Origin: Saccharospirillaceae bacterium
GTDB taxonomy: Bacteria; Pseudomonadota; Gammaproteobacteria; Pseudomonadales; Oceanobacteraceae
Length of the DNA: 64,000 nt
Assembly: GCA_022448365.1 (NCBI GenBank)
Contig: JAKVCS010000005.1
Location: forward strand, 62,001-126,000
Direction of reading: 5' to 3'
The position numbers and the translations under genes are program-made. Of this stretch, positions 16,806 to 25,161 are shown in pieces (position 1 is the stretch's first letter; every line of letters starts with the position of its first letter). The notes under the pieces are model-generated. The model was not told the origin of the DNA. It was given only the letters and a program-made list of their open reading frames with translations, and ran no database searches.

Positions 16806-18608
16806 TCAGAACCAATCCGCCTGCATATCAAGACAGGTCGTATCAAATGAAGTTAAAAGCTTGGCTTGATGATCTATTTCCGCTAGTTCCCAATGAATAA
16901 AATATTGCGCGGCCTGTAATTTACCCGAAAGGAATTGCTGGTCTTCTTCGGTGTCGGAATCTGCAAACGTTGCAACGGCTTTATCGGCCATCTCCAACCA
17001 TAACCAGCCGATAACCATTTTGCTCATCAGGTCGAGAAAAACAGCCGAGTTCGCCAGTGATAATTCCACTTCGCCTTTTTGCAACGACTGACCCAGCGTC
17101 ATTACCGTTTGCATCAATGTATTCAGATGTTTCTGGTACAAGTCCGCCAATGGTTTTAACGCTGCTTTCTGTTGGGCTGATGCCAGCGTTGCCTGCACCC
17201 GGGCCATTAATAATTGCTGGCCTTTGCCATTGTGTTGCCACAGTTTCCGACCTAATAAATCCAGCGACTGAATACCATGAGTACCTTCATGAATGGGATT
17301 TAGCCGGTTATCGCGGTAACACTGCTCCACCGGATATTCCCGGGTATAACCCGCCCCAGCCAATACCTGAATAGCCAGGTCGTTAGCGCGCGGGCCGTAA
17401 TAAGACGGGAACGATTTTACGATAGGTGTTAATAAATCAAGCAGAATAGCGCTGTCTTGTGCTGTATTTTCATCGGCTTCACCTTCCATTTCGTCCACCA
17501 GACGAGAAGCAAATAAGCACAACGCTAAAGCACCTTCGACATAACTTTTTTGTGCCAGCAACATACGTTTTACATCGGTATGCTCAACGATATTAATAGG
17601 CTTGGAATTCGGATCACGAGTCGTCGCACTGCGACCCTGCGGACGGTTACGGGCGTAATCAAGCGATTCAAGATAACCACGATAACCAATCATGGCACCA
17701 CCTAAACCAACACCGATACGCGCTTCGTTCATCATCTTGAACATATACGACAGGCCTTTATTGGCCTCGCCAATTAAATAGCCGTGACAGTTATCGCTTT
17801 CACCAAAATTCAGCACAGTAGACGTAGTACCGCGATAACCCATCTTATGTAACAGCCCGGCCAGTTTGACGTCGTTACGTTCCGCCAGAGAGCCGTCTGG
17901 ATGGGTGAGAAACTTCGGTACGATAAACAGCGAGATGCCTTTTACACCAACCGGCGCCCCTTCAATACGTGCCAGTACCAAATGCACGATGTTTTCAGTG
18001 ATGTCCTGGTCGCCGCCAGAGATGTACATTTTCTGACCTTTGATGCGATAGCTGCCATCGTCCTGGGCAATGGCTTTGGTGGTCAGATCGCCCAGTGATG
18101 AACCAACATCCGGTTCTGTCAACGCCATCGTGCCAGAGAATCGACCATCAAACATCGGTGGTAGGAAGGTTGATTTTTGCTGCTCGCTACCAAAGGCATG
18201 AATCACATTAGCAGCTGCACTGGTTAAGAACGGATAGCCCGCGGTCGATGGGTTCGCTGCCATAAAATACGCGTTACATGCAGCGTGAACCAGCGATGGC
18301 AACTGCATACCACCATCAGCGAAGCTGTGGCGTGCCGACATCAGGCCAGATTCAGCAAAGTGCTTCCAGGCCTCTTTTACTTCCGGAATGGTAATGACTT
18401 TTTCACCATCGAACTGAGGTTCGTGTGCATCAGCTTTGGCGTTGTGTGGCAAAAAATAACTTTCTGCGATTTGTTCGGAAGTCTTAAGAATGCCGTCAAA
18501 GGTGGTGCGATCGTGATCTTTAAAACGTTCCAGTTCCGTCAGTTGTTCTGCGTTAAACACCCGATACAACAGAAACTCGAGATCTTTTGGATTTACCAGC
18601 TTGGACAT
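16806..18608 (-). CDS. acyl-CoA dehydrogenase, long DmdC/FadE-like type
   Basis: FAD-dependent alpha,beta-dehydrogenation of an acyl-CoA. At 600 residues it is of the long subfamily with an extra C-terminal domain that includes DmdC (3-methylmercaptopropionyl-CoA dehydrogenase). Visible: ALTEPDVGSSLGDLTTKA (FAD/substrate region), GQKMYISGGDQD, GVGLGGAMIGYRGYLESL, and the conserved NPIHEGTHGIQSLDLLGRK with the expected catalytic Glu. Sequence alone does not separate fatty acyl-CoA from DMSP-pathway substrates. CGGAG lies six bases before the start. Forms an operon with the downstream hydratase. Confidence 0.88.
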   Translation of the reverse strand: MSKLVNPKDLEFLLYRVFNAEQLTELERFKDHDRTTFDGILKTSEQIAESYFLPHNAKADAHEPQFDGEKVITIPEVKEAWKHFAESGLMSARHSFADGGMQLPSLVHAACNAYFMAANPSTAGYPFLTSAAANVIHAFGSEQQKSTFLPPMFDGRFSGTMALTEPDVGSSLGDLTTKAIAQDDGSYRIKGQKMYISGGDQDITENIVHLVLARIEGAPVGVKGISLFIVPKFLTHPDGSLAERNDVKLAGLLHKMGYRGTTSTVLNFGESDNCHGYLIGEANKGLSYMFKMMNEARIGVGLGGAMIGYRGYLESLDYARNRPQGRSATTRDPNSKPINIVEHTDVKRMLLAQKSYVEGALALCLFASRLVDEMEGEADENTAQDSAILLDLLTPIVKSFPSYYGPRANDLAIQVLAGAGYTREYPVEQCYRDNRLNPIHEGTHGIQSLDLLGRKLWQHNGKGQQLLMARVQATLASAQQKAALKPLADLYQKHLNTLMQTVMTLGQSLQKGEVELSLANSAVFLDLMSKMVIGWLWLEMADKAVATFADSDTEEDQQFLSGKLQAAQYFIHWELAEIDHQAKLLTSFDTTCLDMQADWF

Positions 18609-18668
18609 GGAGGGCTCCGGATTTAGTCGTTTTATCTAGTATCAGTCGCAGAGCCGCGAATAAATATT

Positions 18669-18680
18669 GGCATTAATGCC
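18669..18680. promoter_or_regulatory. 12-bp palindrome upstream of the acyl-CoA dehydrogenase gene
   Basis: GGCATTAATGCC is perfectly symmetric and lies about 60 bp before the minus-strand start codon at 18608, in the expected promoter zone. It could be an operator for a lipid-responsive regulator, but it does not match the FadR or PsrA consensus as I know them. Confidence 0.35.
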
Positions 18681-18721
18681 TTACTAGAAGCAAAAAGTGA
18701 CAACGCGATAGCCTGGAAGAC

Positions 18722-18850
18722 AAAAAAAGACCCGATAGCCATTGGGGGCAAACTACCGGGTCAACTTCGGATCATTGGGGAAGTACCGAAGAAAAAGAAC
18801 TACCTATGGAGAAGTGAATGGCATCGCACCAATCTGTTCCCAACGGGACT
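18722..18850 (-). ncRNA. candidate small RNA or leader RNA with C-rich hairpin loops
   Basis: On the minus strand there are two consecutive hairpins. The first has arms 18786-18791/18765-18770 and a loop containing CTTCCCCAATGAT. The second has arms 18757-18762/18729-18734 and a loop containing TTTGCCCCCAATGGC. The second is followed directly by seven T residues (18728-18722), making an intrinsic terminator. A promoter-like pair lies just upstream. The repeated CCCC-AATG loop recalls regulatory RNAs that pair with Shine-Dalgarno sequences. Since the acyl-CoA dehydrogenase gene lies about 110 bp downstream on the same strand, this could instead be an attenuated leader. Confidence 0.45.
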
Positions 18851-18856
18851 ACTTTC

Positions 18857-18887
18857 ACTATAGACACTGATTTCAGCTTTGCGCCAA
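18857..18887 (-). promoter_or_regulatory. candidate promoter of the small RNA/leader
   Basis: Minus-strand TTGGCG (18887-18882) and TATAGT (18862-18857) with a 19-nt spacer. The spacer is slightly long for sigma-70, so the call is moderate. Start would be near 18850. Confidence 0.35.
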
Positions 18888-18952
18888 TCCGGTAAAAAAC
18901 TTCATTGTTTTTTACAATGATGGAGTCAGTTTCAATAGCTGAGACTCACAAA

Positions 18953-18980
18953 AAAGGGCCAATCTCAAGATTGGCCCTTT
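18953..18980. terminator. terminator downstream of engB
   Basis: AAAGGGCCAAT/ATTGGCCCTTT stem (arms 18953-18963 and 18970-18980) with a short loop and A-runs on the left. On the minus strand it ends in a T-run about 40 bp past the engB stop. Confidence 0.75.
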
Positions 18981-19018
18981 GCAGTAAAGTTCGGTCTCAG
19001 TAGCGCCATCCAGAGTGA

Positions 19019-19681
19019 TTATTCCGGGTCAGGAACACCTACCGACACATCATCAGCTTCCTCTTCGACCGGAGGCAGCAGCCAGCTATTCAGGCGCTGC
19101 TGCAGTAATTTCAGACCTTCACTGTTATGCGAAGAGAAAGTTTGAATGCTCACCAGATTACCCAGATCTTTTACCGCTTTTTTCACCTGCAAAAGAGTAT
19201 TCTGCGCTGGACCACGTTTCAGTTTGTCAGCCTTAGTGAGCAAAATATGCACCGGCATTTGCTTCTCACGGGCCCAATCCAACATGGAATTGTCGAATTC
19301 TTTCAATGGATGGCGAATATCCATCAGCAACACCAAGCCCACCAGAGGATCACGCTTCTCCAGATAGTTGCCCAGCTCTTTTTGCCATTCATTTTTCTTG
19401 GCAACGGGAACCTTGGCAAAGCCATATCCCGGCAAATCCACCAGACACAGCGGCGTTTCACCCAGTTGAAAATAGTTAATCAGCTGAGTACGGCCAGGGG
19501 TTTTACTGGTGCGCGCCAGTTTTTTGTTTTGCGTCAGGGTGTTCAGGGCACTGGATTTACCAGCGTTAGAACGACCTGCAAATGCGACCTCGCGCAACAC
19601 ATCGGAAGGGCATTGGCTCAGTTTTGCCGCGCTCTTCACGAAGTGAGTATTGGTATAGGTCAATGATTCTTTATCTAACAT
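19019..19681 (-). CDS. engB: ribosome biogenesis GTPase YihA/YsxC (EngB)
   Basis: A 220-residue TRAFAC-class GTPase needed for large-subunit assembly. G1 motif [15 protein letters not shown]2-region [13 protein letters not shown]3 [11 protein letters not shown]4 TKADKLKRG and the late G5 region [12 protein letters not shown] are all present. Length and motifs are canonical, with a short acidic C-terminal tail (EEEADD). It is divergent from the cytochrome gene at 19815. In pseudomonads engB also adjoins the cytochrome c4 and dsbA genes and polA. Confidence 0.95.
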   Translation of the reverse strand: MLDKESLTYTNTHFVKSAAKLSQCPSDVLREVAFAGRSNAGKSSALNTLTQNKKLARTSKTPGRTQLINYFQLGETPLCLVDLPGYGFAKVPVAKKNEWQKELGNYLEKRDPLVGLVLLMDIRHPLKEFDNSMLDWAREKQMPVHILLTKADKLKRGPAQNTLLQVKKAVKDLGNLVSIQTFSSHNSEGLKLLQQRLNSWLLPPVEEEADDVSVGVPDPE

Positions 19682-19693
19682 GGGGTAAACGTA

Positions 19694-19763
19694 ATGACCG
19701 TCCGGAAATTAATGTTATATAATACTGCGCCTTTGAATGACGCCCTCATTCTATCATAGGGCG
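19694..19763 (+). promoter_or_regulatory. promoter and 5'-UTR hairpin of the cytochrome operon
   Basis: ATGACC (19694-19699), an 18-nt spacer and a perfect TATAAT (19718-19723). The transcribed leader contains CGCCCT/AGGGCG (19741-19746 with 19758-19763), able to form a hairpin about 50 bp before the start codon. Confidence 0.6.
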
Positions 19764-19814
19764 GTGAGTTCGAGGCTAAGCTAATTAAAGCAAGCATAAC
19801 GAGAGAGACTCACG

Positions 19815-20114
19815 ATGAAAAAATTGGCTCTGATGACTGCCGCAGTAGCGGTAGTGAGCGCAAACGTTAACGCATTCGATGTAGACGCTAAGTATAAACA
19901 AGCGTGTGCAGCGTGCCACGCCATGGGCGTTGCAGGTGCTCCGAAAGCTTTTGATAAAGCTGCCTGGGAAGCACGTATCGCAACTGGTATGGACAAGTTA
20001 GTGGCCAGCGTTACGAATGGCAAAGGTGCAATGCCCCCGCGTGGCTTGTGCATGGACTGTACACCAGACCAGTACAAGCAGCTGATTAACTATATGGCTG
20101 CACCAAAGCAATAA
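19815..20114 (+). CDS. small cytochrome c5-type protein
   Basis: A 99-residue periplasmic monoheme cytochrome. Signal peptide MKKLALMTAAVAVVSANVNA, then heme site CAACH (about residues 32-36), and GAMPPRGLCMDCTPDQ with the axial Met and the paired Cys typical of cytochrome c5. It is shorter than the copy at 3914 by lacking an N-terminal segment. It is followed 27 bp later by cytochrome c4, and the pair likely works in electron transfer to terminal oxidases. Confidence 0.92.
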   Translation: MKKLALMTAAVAVVSANVNAFDVDAKYKQACAACHAMGVAGAPKAFDKAAWEARIATGMDKLVASVTNGKGAMPPRGLCMDCTPDQYKQLINYMAAPKQ

Positions 20115-20141
20115 CACGAATTTACTTACAACCTGGACCTG

Positions 20142-20747
20142 ATGATGAAAAACCTGTTGATTAGCCTGATCGTTTCTGCCGGATTGATGTCTGCTGCGCA
20201 TGGCGGCGATATAGAAGCCGGTAAAGCAAAATCTGCTACGTGTGGTGCCTGTCACGGTGCTGATGGCAACAGCCTGGCGCCTACCTTCCCGAAAATTGCA
20301 GGTCAGGGCGAGCGTTATCTGAACAAACAGATCAAAGACATTCGTGACGGTGCTCGTCAGGTTCCTGAAATGACTGCTTTTGTTGCCGGCCTGAGCGACG
20401 AAGACATCGCTGATCTTTCAGCTTACTTCGCAGCACAGACGCCAACTGGTGGTGGTGCAAACGAAGCGCTGCTAGAAAAAGGTAAGCGCATCTACATGGC
20501 AGGTGTTGAAGAGAAAGGCATTCCGGCTTGTCTGGCGTGTCACGGTCCTGCCGGTGGCGGTGTCGAAGCAGCGGGCTTCCCACGCTTAGCGGGTCAGCAC
20601 GAAGCTTACACCAAATCTCAGCTGAACAAGTTCAGCATGAACCAGCGTAACAACGATGGTGATACCCGCGTCATGCGTTCTATCGCTAAGCGTATGCACG
20701 CCACGGAGATCGAAGCAGTCTCGTCATACATCCAGGGTCTGCGTTAA
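20142..20747 (+). CDS. diheme cytochrome c4
   Basis: A 201-residue periplasmic electron carrier with two homologous halves. Signal peptide ends near AHG. The heme sites are CGACH (about residues 34-38) and CLACH (about 130-134), each preceding a PKIAGQ or PRLAGQ segment, with axial Met residues in VPEMTAF and DTRVMRSIAKRM. Start may be the first or second of two adjacent ATGs. It ends at a strong terminator. Cytochrome c4 commonly donates electrons to cbb3 oxidases. Confidence 0.95.
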   Translation: MMKNLLISLIVSAGLMSAAHGGDIEAGKAKSATCGACHGADGNSLAPTFPKIAGQGERYLNKQIKDIRDGARQVPEMTAFVAGLSDEDIADLSAYFAAQTPTGGGANEALLEKGKRIYMAGVEEKGIPACLACHGPAGGGVEAAGFPRLAGQHEAYTKSQLNKFSMNQRNNDGDTRVMRSIAKRMHATEIEAVSSYIQGLR

Positions 20748-20762
20748 TTCCGTATCCTGCAT

Positions 20763-20790
20763 AAAAAAAGCGGCTTCGGTCGCTTTTTTT
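20763..20790 (+). terminator. intrinsic terminator after cytochrome c4
   Basis: AAAAAAAGCG/CGCTTTTTTT stem capped by a stable cTTCGg tetraloop region, beginning 15 bp after the stop codon. Confidence 0.9.
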
Positions 20791-21006
20791 ATGCGCGCAG
20801 TACTTTCAGCACCAACTCAATCAACGATCTTGCGAACCCGCGTTCAGTCATTTGGACTCCTGTCACCGTCAGATTCGTTATTCATCCGGCAAAGCGGGGT
20901 GCGCCGCTTTACAGAGCTTTTCACTCCATGCTGTGGGCGCCTGAACGGCTTTTATGCAAGAATGCAGCTAACAAAAATCCACAACTACGAACAACTGGAG
21001 TAACCC

Positions 21007-21651
21007 ATGTTTTCTCAGGTGAAGAAATGGATGCTGGCTGCCACCCTGATGGTTACAGCGTCATTGGCACAGGCTGCAGCATATGAAGCCGGTAAACATT
21101 ACACCGTGCTGGCGCAACCCGTTCCGGTATTAGCCGATGGTAAAGTGCATGTAGAAGAAGCTTTCTGGTATGGCTGTTCTCACTGCTTTAACCTGGAAAG
21201 TATCCTCAAACCATGGAAAGCTGAGTTACCCGCTGACGTGATCTTCGAAGGGGTGCCTGCAATGTTCGGTCGCGCCTGGGTGGTACATGCTCAGATGTAT
21301 TACGTTGCAGACGTGCTGGGTGTGCTGCCAAAAGTTCATGATGCCATCTTCCGTGCGATCCATATCGACAAGCAACGCCTGCTGGACCGAGACGATCAAC
21401 GAGATTTTTTAGTCGAAAAAGCCGGCATCGCAGCCAAAGACTTCGATAAAGCCTACGAGTCGTTCACAGTGAAAAGCCGCATGAAGCAGGGCGACAAACG
21501 CATCCGCGCGTTCAAAATCAGTGGCGTTCCTGCCCTGATCGTACAGGGCAAATACGTGATATCGGCCAGTTCTGCCGGCGGTCAGGCAAAAATGGTCGAA
21601 GTCGCGGATTATCTGATCGAGAAAGAACGTCAGGCACTGAAAGCCAAATAA
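21007..21651 (+). CDS. dsbA: thiol:disulfide interchange protein DsbA with CSHC active site
   Basis: Periplasmic oxidase that introduces disulfides into exported proteins and is reoxidised by DsbB (encoded at 59283). Signal peptide ends near AQA (residue 23). The thioredoxin motif is VEEAFWYGCSHCFNLE: the active site reads CSHC instead of the usual CPHC. The cis-proline loop SGVPALIV is intact. Length (214) and overall match to pseudomonad DsbA are normal. TGGAG precedes the start. The next gene starts 3 bp after the stop, suggesting coupling. Confidence 0.94.
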   Translation: MFSQVKKWMLAATLMVTASLAQAAAYEAGKHYTVLAQPVPVLADGKVHVEEAFWYGCSHCFNLESILKPWKAELPADVIFEGVPAMFGRAWVVHAQMYYVADVLGVLPKVHDAIFRAIHIDKQRLLDRDDQRDFLVEKAGIAAKDFDKAYESFTVKSRMKQGDKRIRAFKISGVPALIVQGKYVISASSAGGQAKMVEVADYLIEKERQALKAK

Positions 21652-21654
21652 TCG

Positions 21655-22449
21655 GTGAGTCTTTACTCATCGTTGCAGGACTTCGTGGCGGCGCCCAAAG
21701 CCGCCAACAGCCTGCGACTCCTTTCCTTTAATATGCAGGTCGGCATTCAGACCGCTGGCTTTCATCATTATCTGCTTAAGAGTTGGCAACATCTGTTGCC
21801 TAACAAACAACGCCAACACGCGCTGAATAACATTGCCAGGCTGGTACAACCATTTGATGTGGTGGCATTACAGGAAGCCGATGGCGGCAGTTGGCGCAGC
21901 CAACATCAGAATCAGGTTGGGTATCTGGCGCAACAAGCACGTTTCCCACACTGGTATCAGCAGATCAATCGTAACCTGGGCAAATTCGCACAACACAGTA
22001 ATGGCGTGCTGTCGCGCTATCCGGCTGAAAAAATTGAACGTCATGCACTGCCCGGATTTTTGCCGGGCCGCGGTATGATGTTGTTGCGCTATGGCAGTGG
22101 TCCGGAGTCGCTGGTTATTGCAGTCACACACCTAGCGCTGGGCAAAACGACTCAGTTCAATCAACTCAACTATCTGGTCGAGGCCGTTGCCGACGCCAAA
22201 CATCTGGTGATTATGGGTGACCTGAACCAGGAGGCAGAAATTCTGCTGCGCCAGAGTCCGCTGAATCGCCTCAATCTGCACCCGGTAAATAGCGGTCTGA
22301 AAACCTTTCCAAGCTGGCAGCCTCAGCGCGGGCTGGATCATATTCTGGTCAGCGACAGTATCGAGCTGTCGCGCATAGCGGTGATCAATCATCCGCAATC
22401 TGACCACCTGCCAGTCGCGGCTGAGATTCTACTTCCCCAGACAATCTAA
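21655..22449 (+). CDS. endonuclease/exonuclease/phosphatase family protein
   Basis: A 264-residue EEP-fold (DNase I-like) metal-dependent hydrolase. Motifs: LRLLSFNMQVG (metal site Asn), VVALQEADG (metal Glu), VTHLALG, VIMGDLNQEAE (Asp/Asn pair), LDHILVS and the terminal catalytic SDHLPVAAE. It has no signal peptide. The substrate could be nucleic acid or a phosphoester and cannot be assigned. GTG start, 3 bp after dsbA, probably translationally coupled; pseudomonads carry a similar gene beside dsbA. Confidence 0.88.
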   Translation: MSLYSSLQDFVAAPKAANSLRLLSFNMQVGIQTAGFHHYLLKSWQHLLPNKQRQHALNNIARLVQPFDVVALQEADGGSWRSQHQNQVGYLAQQARFPHWYQQINRNLGKFAQHSNGVLSRYPAEKIERHALPGFLPGRGMMLLRYGSGPESLVIAVTHLALGKTTQFNQLNYLVEAVADAKHLVIMGDLNQEAEILLRQSPLNRLNLHPVNSGLKTFPSWQPQRGLDHILVSDSIELSRIAVINHPQSDHLPVAAEILLPQTI

Positions 22450-22524
22450 CGTCTTTATCAACAGCGCACATTGCCAAAGCTCTTCTATACTTAGCGGGCA
22501 ACTTTCTTTCCATGGTGACGCAGT

Positions 22525-24180
22525 ATGGCTCAGGCAGCAGGCTCCGACTCTGCCAATCGTTGGCGCGATAAATACCTCAATCTGATTGATGAACAAGAAA
22601 AGCTGAAACGCTCCAGTGCCCAGGATCTTGACCAATATCGCCGCGGCCTGGTTATGGTGTCATTACTGGCTGAGGGCCAGTCCAGCAGTATCGATACACC
22701 CCTGGCAAGCCTGCGTGAAGCCATCAAGCCCGGCGCAGAAGGTCATAACAGTGGCATGAGCAACGCAATGGACGAGCTAGAACGAGCCGTTCAGCGCTTT
22801 GAAGCCCAGAATACTGCCCAGGCGGAAGTGCTGTTAGGTCAGCTCAGCGATGCCGCAGCCAAACTGCTGCAATGCCCGTTACCGCGACCACTACTGAAAC
22901 GCATCAAGCAGGTGCGGAGACAAGCCAAAACCGAGTTACAAAGCTGGTCGGGTTACATCGAGCAGTTGCAAAGCTGGATGCAAATCCTGGGGGAACTGGC
23001 AACGCTGGAGGGCCACGAGGAAGAGCAAAAAACGAAATGGTGGCAGCGCTGGTTCAAACCCAATCCGGAAGAGCCTGAGGTTGGCAGCGAAGTCAGCCTG
23101 GAGAACGCAGAAGCTCAGCCAGATAAGGAACCGGGCTTTTCCCATATCGCCCAGGAAGTATCTGATACGCTGATAAACCTGCTATCGCAACTGGTCATTC
23201 CAGATCGACTGGCCGACATTGCTACCGGTTTACAAACCCGTTTGGGCAAGGGACTGAACTGGTATGAACTGGTGCCCTTGCTGGAAGACACCGCCGAGTT
23301 TCTGATTGATTGTCTCGGCAGTGGGCAGCAGGAATTTGAACGTTTCTTACAGAATCTTGATCAGCGTTTGCAGGTTATCCAGGTGTTGGTTACTGACGCC
23401 AACACCGGACAAGCTGAACGAGAACAAGCACGCAAAGACCTTGATACCTTAGTCCGCGATCAGATCGCCGATATCCGCTCGGTCGTCACCGGCTCCGGCG
23501 ACCTGGGTGAATTGGGGTCAAGCGTCAGTGATCATTTAACCCTGATCGTTCGTGCTATGGAGAAATACCAGACAGAAGAACGTGGCCGTGAGCAACGTCT
23601 GGCGGAAAAGCTTGATCTGCTGCAGACGCGACTGAATGAGATGGAACAGGAAGCCAGTAAGGCACGCCAGATCATCGAAGAACAGAAACGCCGCGCAACC
23701 CATGACGGGTTAACCGGTTTGCCAAATCGTGATGCTTACCAGCAGCGACTGGAAGAAGAGCTGAGCCGCAAAGCACGTTATGGTGGCCCGCTGACCATGG
23801 TGGTGGCCGACGTTGACTTCTTTAAACGCATCAATGATAACTACGGCCATTTGGCTGGCGATAAAGTATTGCAGCTGCTCGCCAAGGCCATGCGCAAATC
23901 GCTACGCGACGTCGATTTTATTGGCCGCTACGGGGGTGAAGAATTTGTCATCCTGATGCCAGAGACCAATGCGGAAGAAGCACTGGTCGCGACCGAAAAA
24001 CTGCGCACCAAAGTCGAATCCAGCCCGTTTAACTTCCGTAAAGAGCGCGTCCCCATCACGATGTCGTTTGGCATCAGCGAATTTCAGACACTGGAGGATG
24101 GTGAAACCGTCTTCGAGCGAGCCGATAAAGCGCTTTATCAGGCAAAAGCAGAAGGTCGTAATCGCTGCATTGTCAGCTAA
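22525..24180 (+). CDS. GGDEF diguanylate cyclase
   Basis: A 551-residue cytoplasmic protein making cyclic di-GMP. The N-terminal ~370 residues are helical with no membrane segments and end in a predicted coiled coil (EQRLAEKLDLLQTRLNEMEQ). The GGDEF domain (about 385-550) shows DGLTGLPNRDAYQQRL, DVDFFKRINDNYGH, the active site RYGGEEFVIL and the C-terminal ADKALYQAKAEGRN. The inhibitory I-site RDVD lies exactly five residues before GGEEF, so product feedback is expected. The N-terminal input domain is not a recognised sensor. Confidence 0.93.
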   Translation: MAQAAGSDSANRWRDKYLNLIDEQEKLKRSSAQDLDQYRRGLVMVSLLAEGQSSSIDTPLASLREAIKPGAEGHNSGMSNAMDELERAVQRFEAQNTAQAEVLLGQLSDAAAKLLQCPLPRPLLKRIKQVRRQAKTELQSWSGYIEQLQSWMQILGELATLEGHEEEQKTKWWQRWFKPNPEEPEVGSEVSLENAEAQPDKEPGFSHIAQEVSDTLINLLSQLVIPDRLADIATGLQTRLGKGLNWYELVPLLEDTAEFLIDCLGSGQQEFERFLQNLDQRLQVIQVLVTDANTGQAEREQARKDLDTLVRDQIADIRSVVTGSGDLGELGSSVSDHLTLIVRAMEKYQTEERGREQRLAEKLDLLQTRLNEMEQEASKARQIIEEQKRRATHDGLTGLPNRDAYQQRLEEELSRKARYGGPLTMVVADVDFFKRINDNYGHLAGDKVLQLLAKAMRKSLRDVDFIGRYGGEEFVILMPETNAEEALVATEKLRTKVESSPFNFRKERVPITMSFGISEFQTLEDGETVFERADKALYQAKAEGRNRCIVS

Positions 24181-24288
24181 CAAATCGGCTGCATGTACCA
24201 CCGGTGGTAAGGTACGTTGGCCTGACAAATAACATCGGCCATACACTGTGATTTACATCGCATTGGCTATTTAAATCGTTGCCTTCTT

Positions 24289-24335
24289 CTTTCGTTTTGA
24301 TAAAGTCTCTCCCACTCAAAACTTTCGATTCGAAA
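24289..24335 (+). promoter_or_regulatory. candidate DeoR-family operator before glmR
   Basis: CTTTCG occurs at 24289-24294 and 24322-24327. The second lies in a perfect inverted repeat TTTCGA-T-TCGAAA (24323-24335), 25 bp before the glmR start. TTTCG-rich repeats are common in DeoR/GlpR-type operators, so autoregulation is plausible. Confidence 0.4.
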
Positions 24336-24359
24336 CTTAACTATTAAAAACACAACAGC

Positions 24360-25136
24360 ATGCCGAAACGAAACACTGTCCAGCGCCGTCAAGGCATACT
24401 GCAGCGCCTCAATGAACTGGGTGATGTTCAGGTGGATTCGCTGGCGCGTTATTTCGAAACATCAGAAGTTACGATTCGAAAAGACCTGGCGACACTGGAG
24501 AAAAGCGGCATGTTATTGCGTCGCTACGGCGGTGCCATTCCACTACCGCAGGAACTGATGCCAGAAAATCAGCATCAGCAACCACCGGAAACCTCACAGC
24601 GCAAGCAATCCATTGCCACCGCTGCGGCGGCCTGCATTCGCGATCATAACCGCATTATTATCGATTTTGGCAGTACCACAGCCACCATGATTCCCCGCCT
24701 GAACCAAAAGCAGGGCCTGGTGGTGATGACCAATTCGCTGATTGTCGCCAATGCGGTACGCGAATTGGAAAATGAGCCTACGCTGCTGATGACTGGCGGC
24801 ACCTGGGATGCTCATTCCGAATCGTTTCAGGGACAAATCGCCGAGCAGGTACTGCAATCTTATGACTTCGATCAACTGTTCATTGGCTGTGATGGTATCG
24901 ATCTGGAACGCGGCACCACCACGTTTAACGAATTATTAGGTCTGAGCCGGGTGATGGCTCAGTCGGCACGGGAAGTGATTGTGTTAGCGGAGGCCGATAA
25001 GGTAAATCGACGCATTCCTAACCTCGAGTTGCCGTGGTCGCAGGTCGACAAACTGATAACGGATGAACGTTTAACCGACGAGCATCGAAAACTCATAGAA
25101 CAACATGGCGTGCAGGTGGTTTGCGCATCGCTGTAA
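24360..25136 (+). CDS. glmR: DeoR-family regulator adjacent to glmS
   Basis: A 258-residue repressor-type protein. The N-terminal DeoR helix-turn-helix is clear ([21 protein letters not shown], then [20 protein letters not shown]). The C-terminal sugar-phosphate sensor domain shows [35 protein letters not shown] and [11 protein letters not shown]. It sits 25 bp before glmS on the same strand, an arrangement also found in pseudomonads, so control of amino-sugar synthesis by a hexosamine phosphate is the likely role. Confidence 0.85.
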   Translation: MPKRNTVQRRQGILQRLNELGDVQVDSLARYFETSEVTIRKDLATLEKSGMLLRRYGGAIPLPQELMPENQHQQPPETSQRKQSIATAAAACIRDHNRIIIDFGSTTATMIPRLNQKQGLVVMTNSLIVANAVRELENEPTLLMTGGTWDAHSESFQGQIAEQVLQSYDFDQLFIGCDGIDLERGTTTFNELLGLSRVMAQSAREVIVLAEADKVNRRIPNLELPWSQVDKLITDERLTDEHRKLIEQHGVQVVCASL

Positions 25137-25161
25137 CAGATTACTTAATGGGACAAAAAGT

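Noticed and set aside
20656-21003. 115-codon plus-strand frame between cytochrome c4 and dsbA
   Set aside because: It begins inside the c4 gene in another frame and reads through a strong terminator; composition is not protein-like.
25137-25161. glmS ribozyme
   Set aside because: The gap between glmR and glmS is only 25 bp, too short for the ribozyme, which is mainly found in Gram-positive bacteria.
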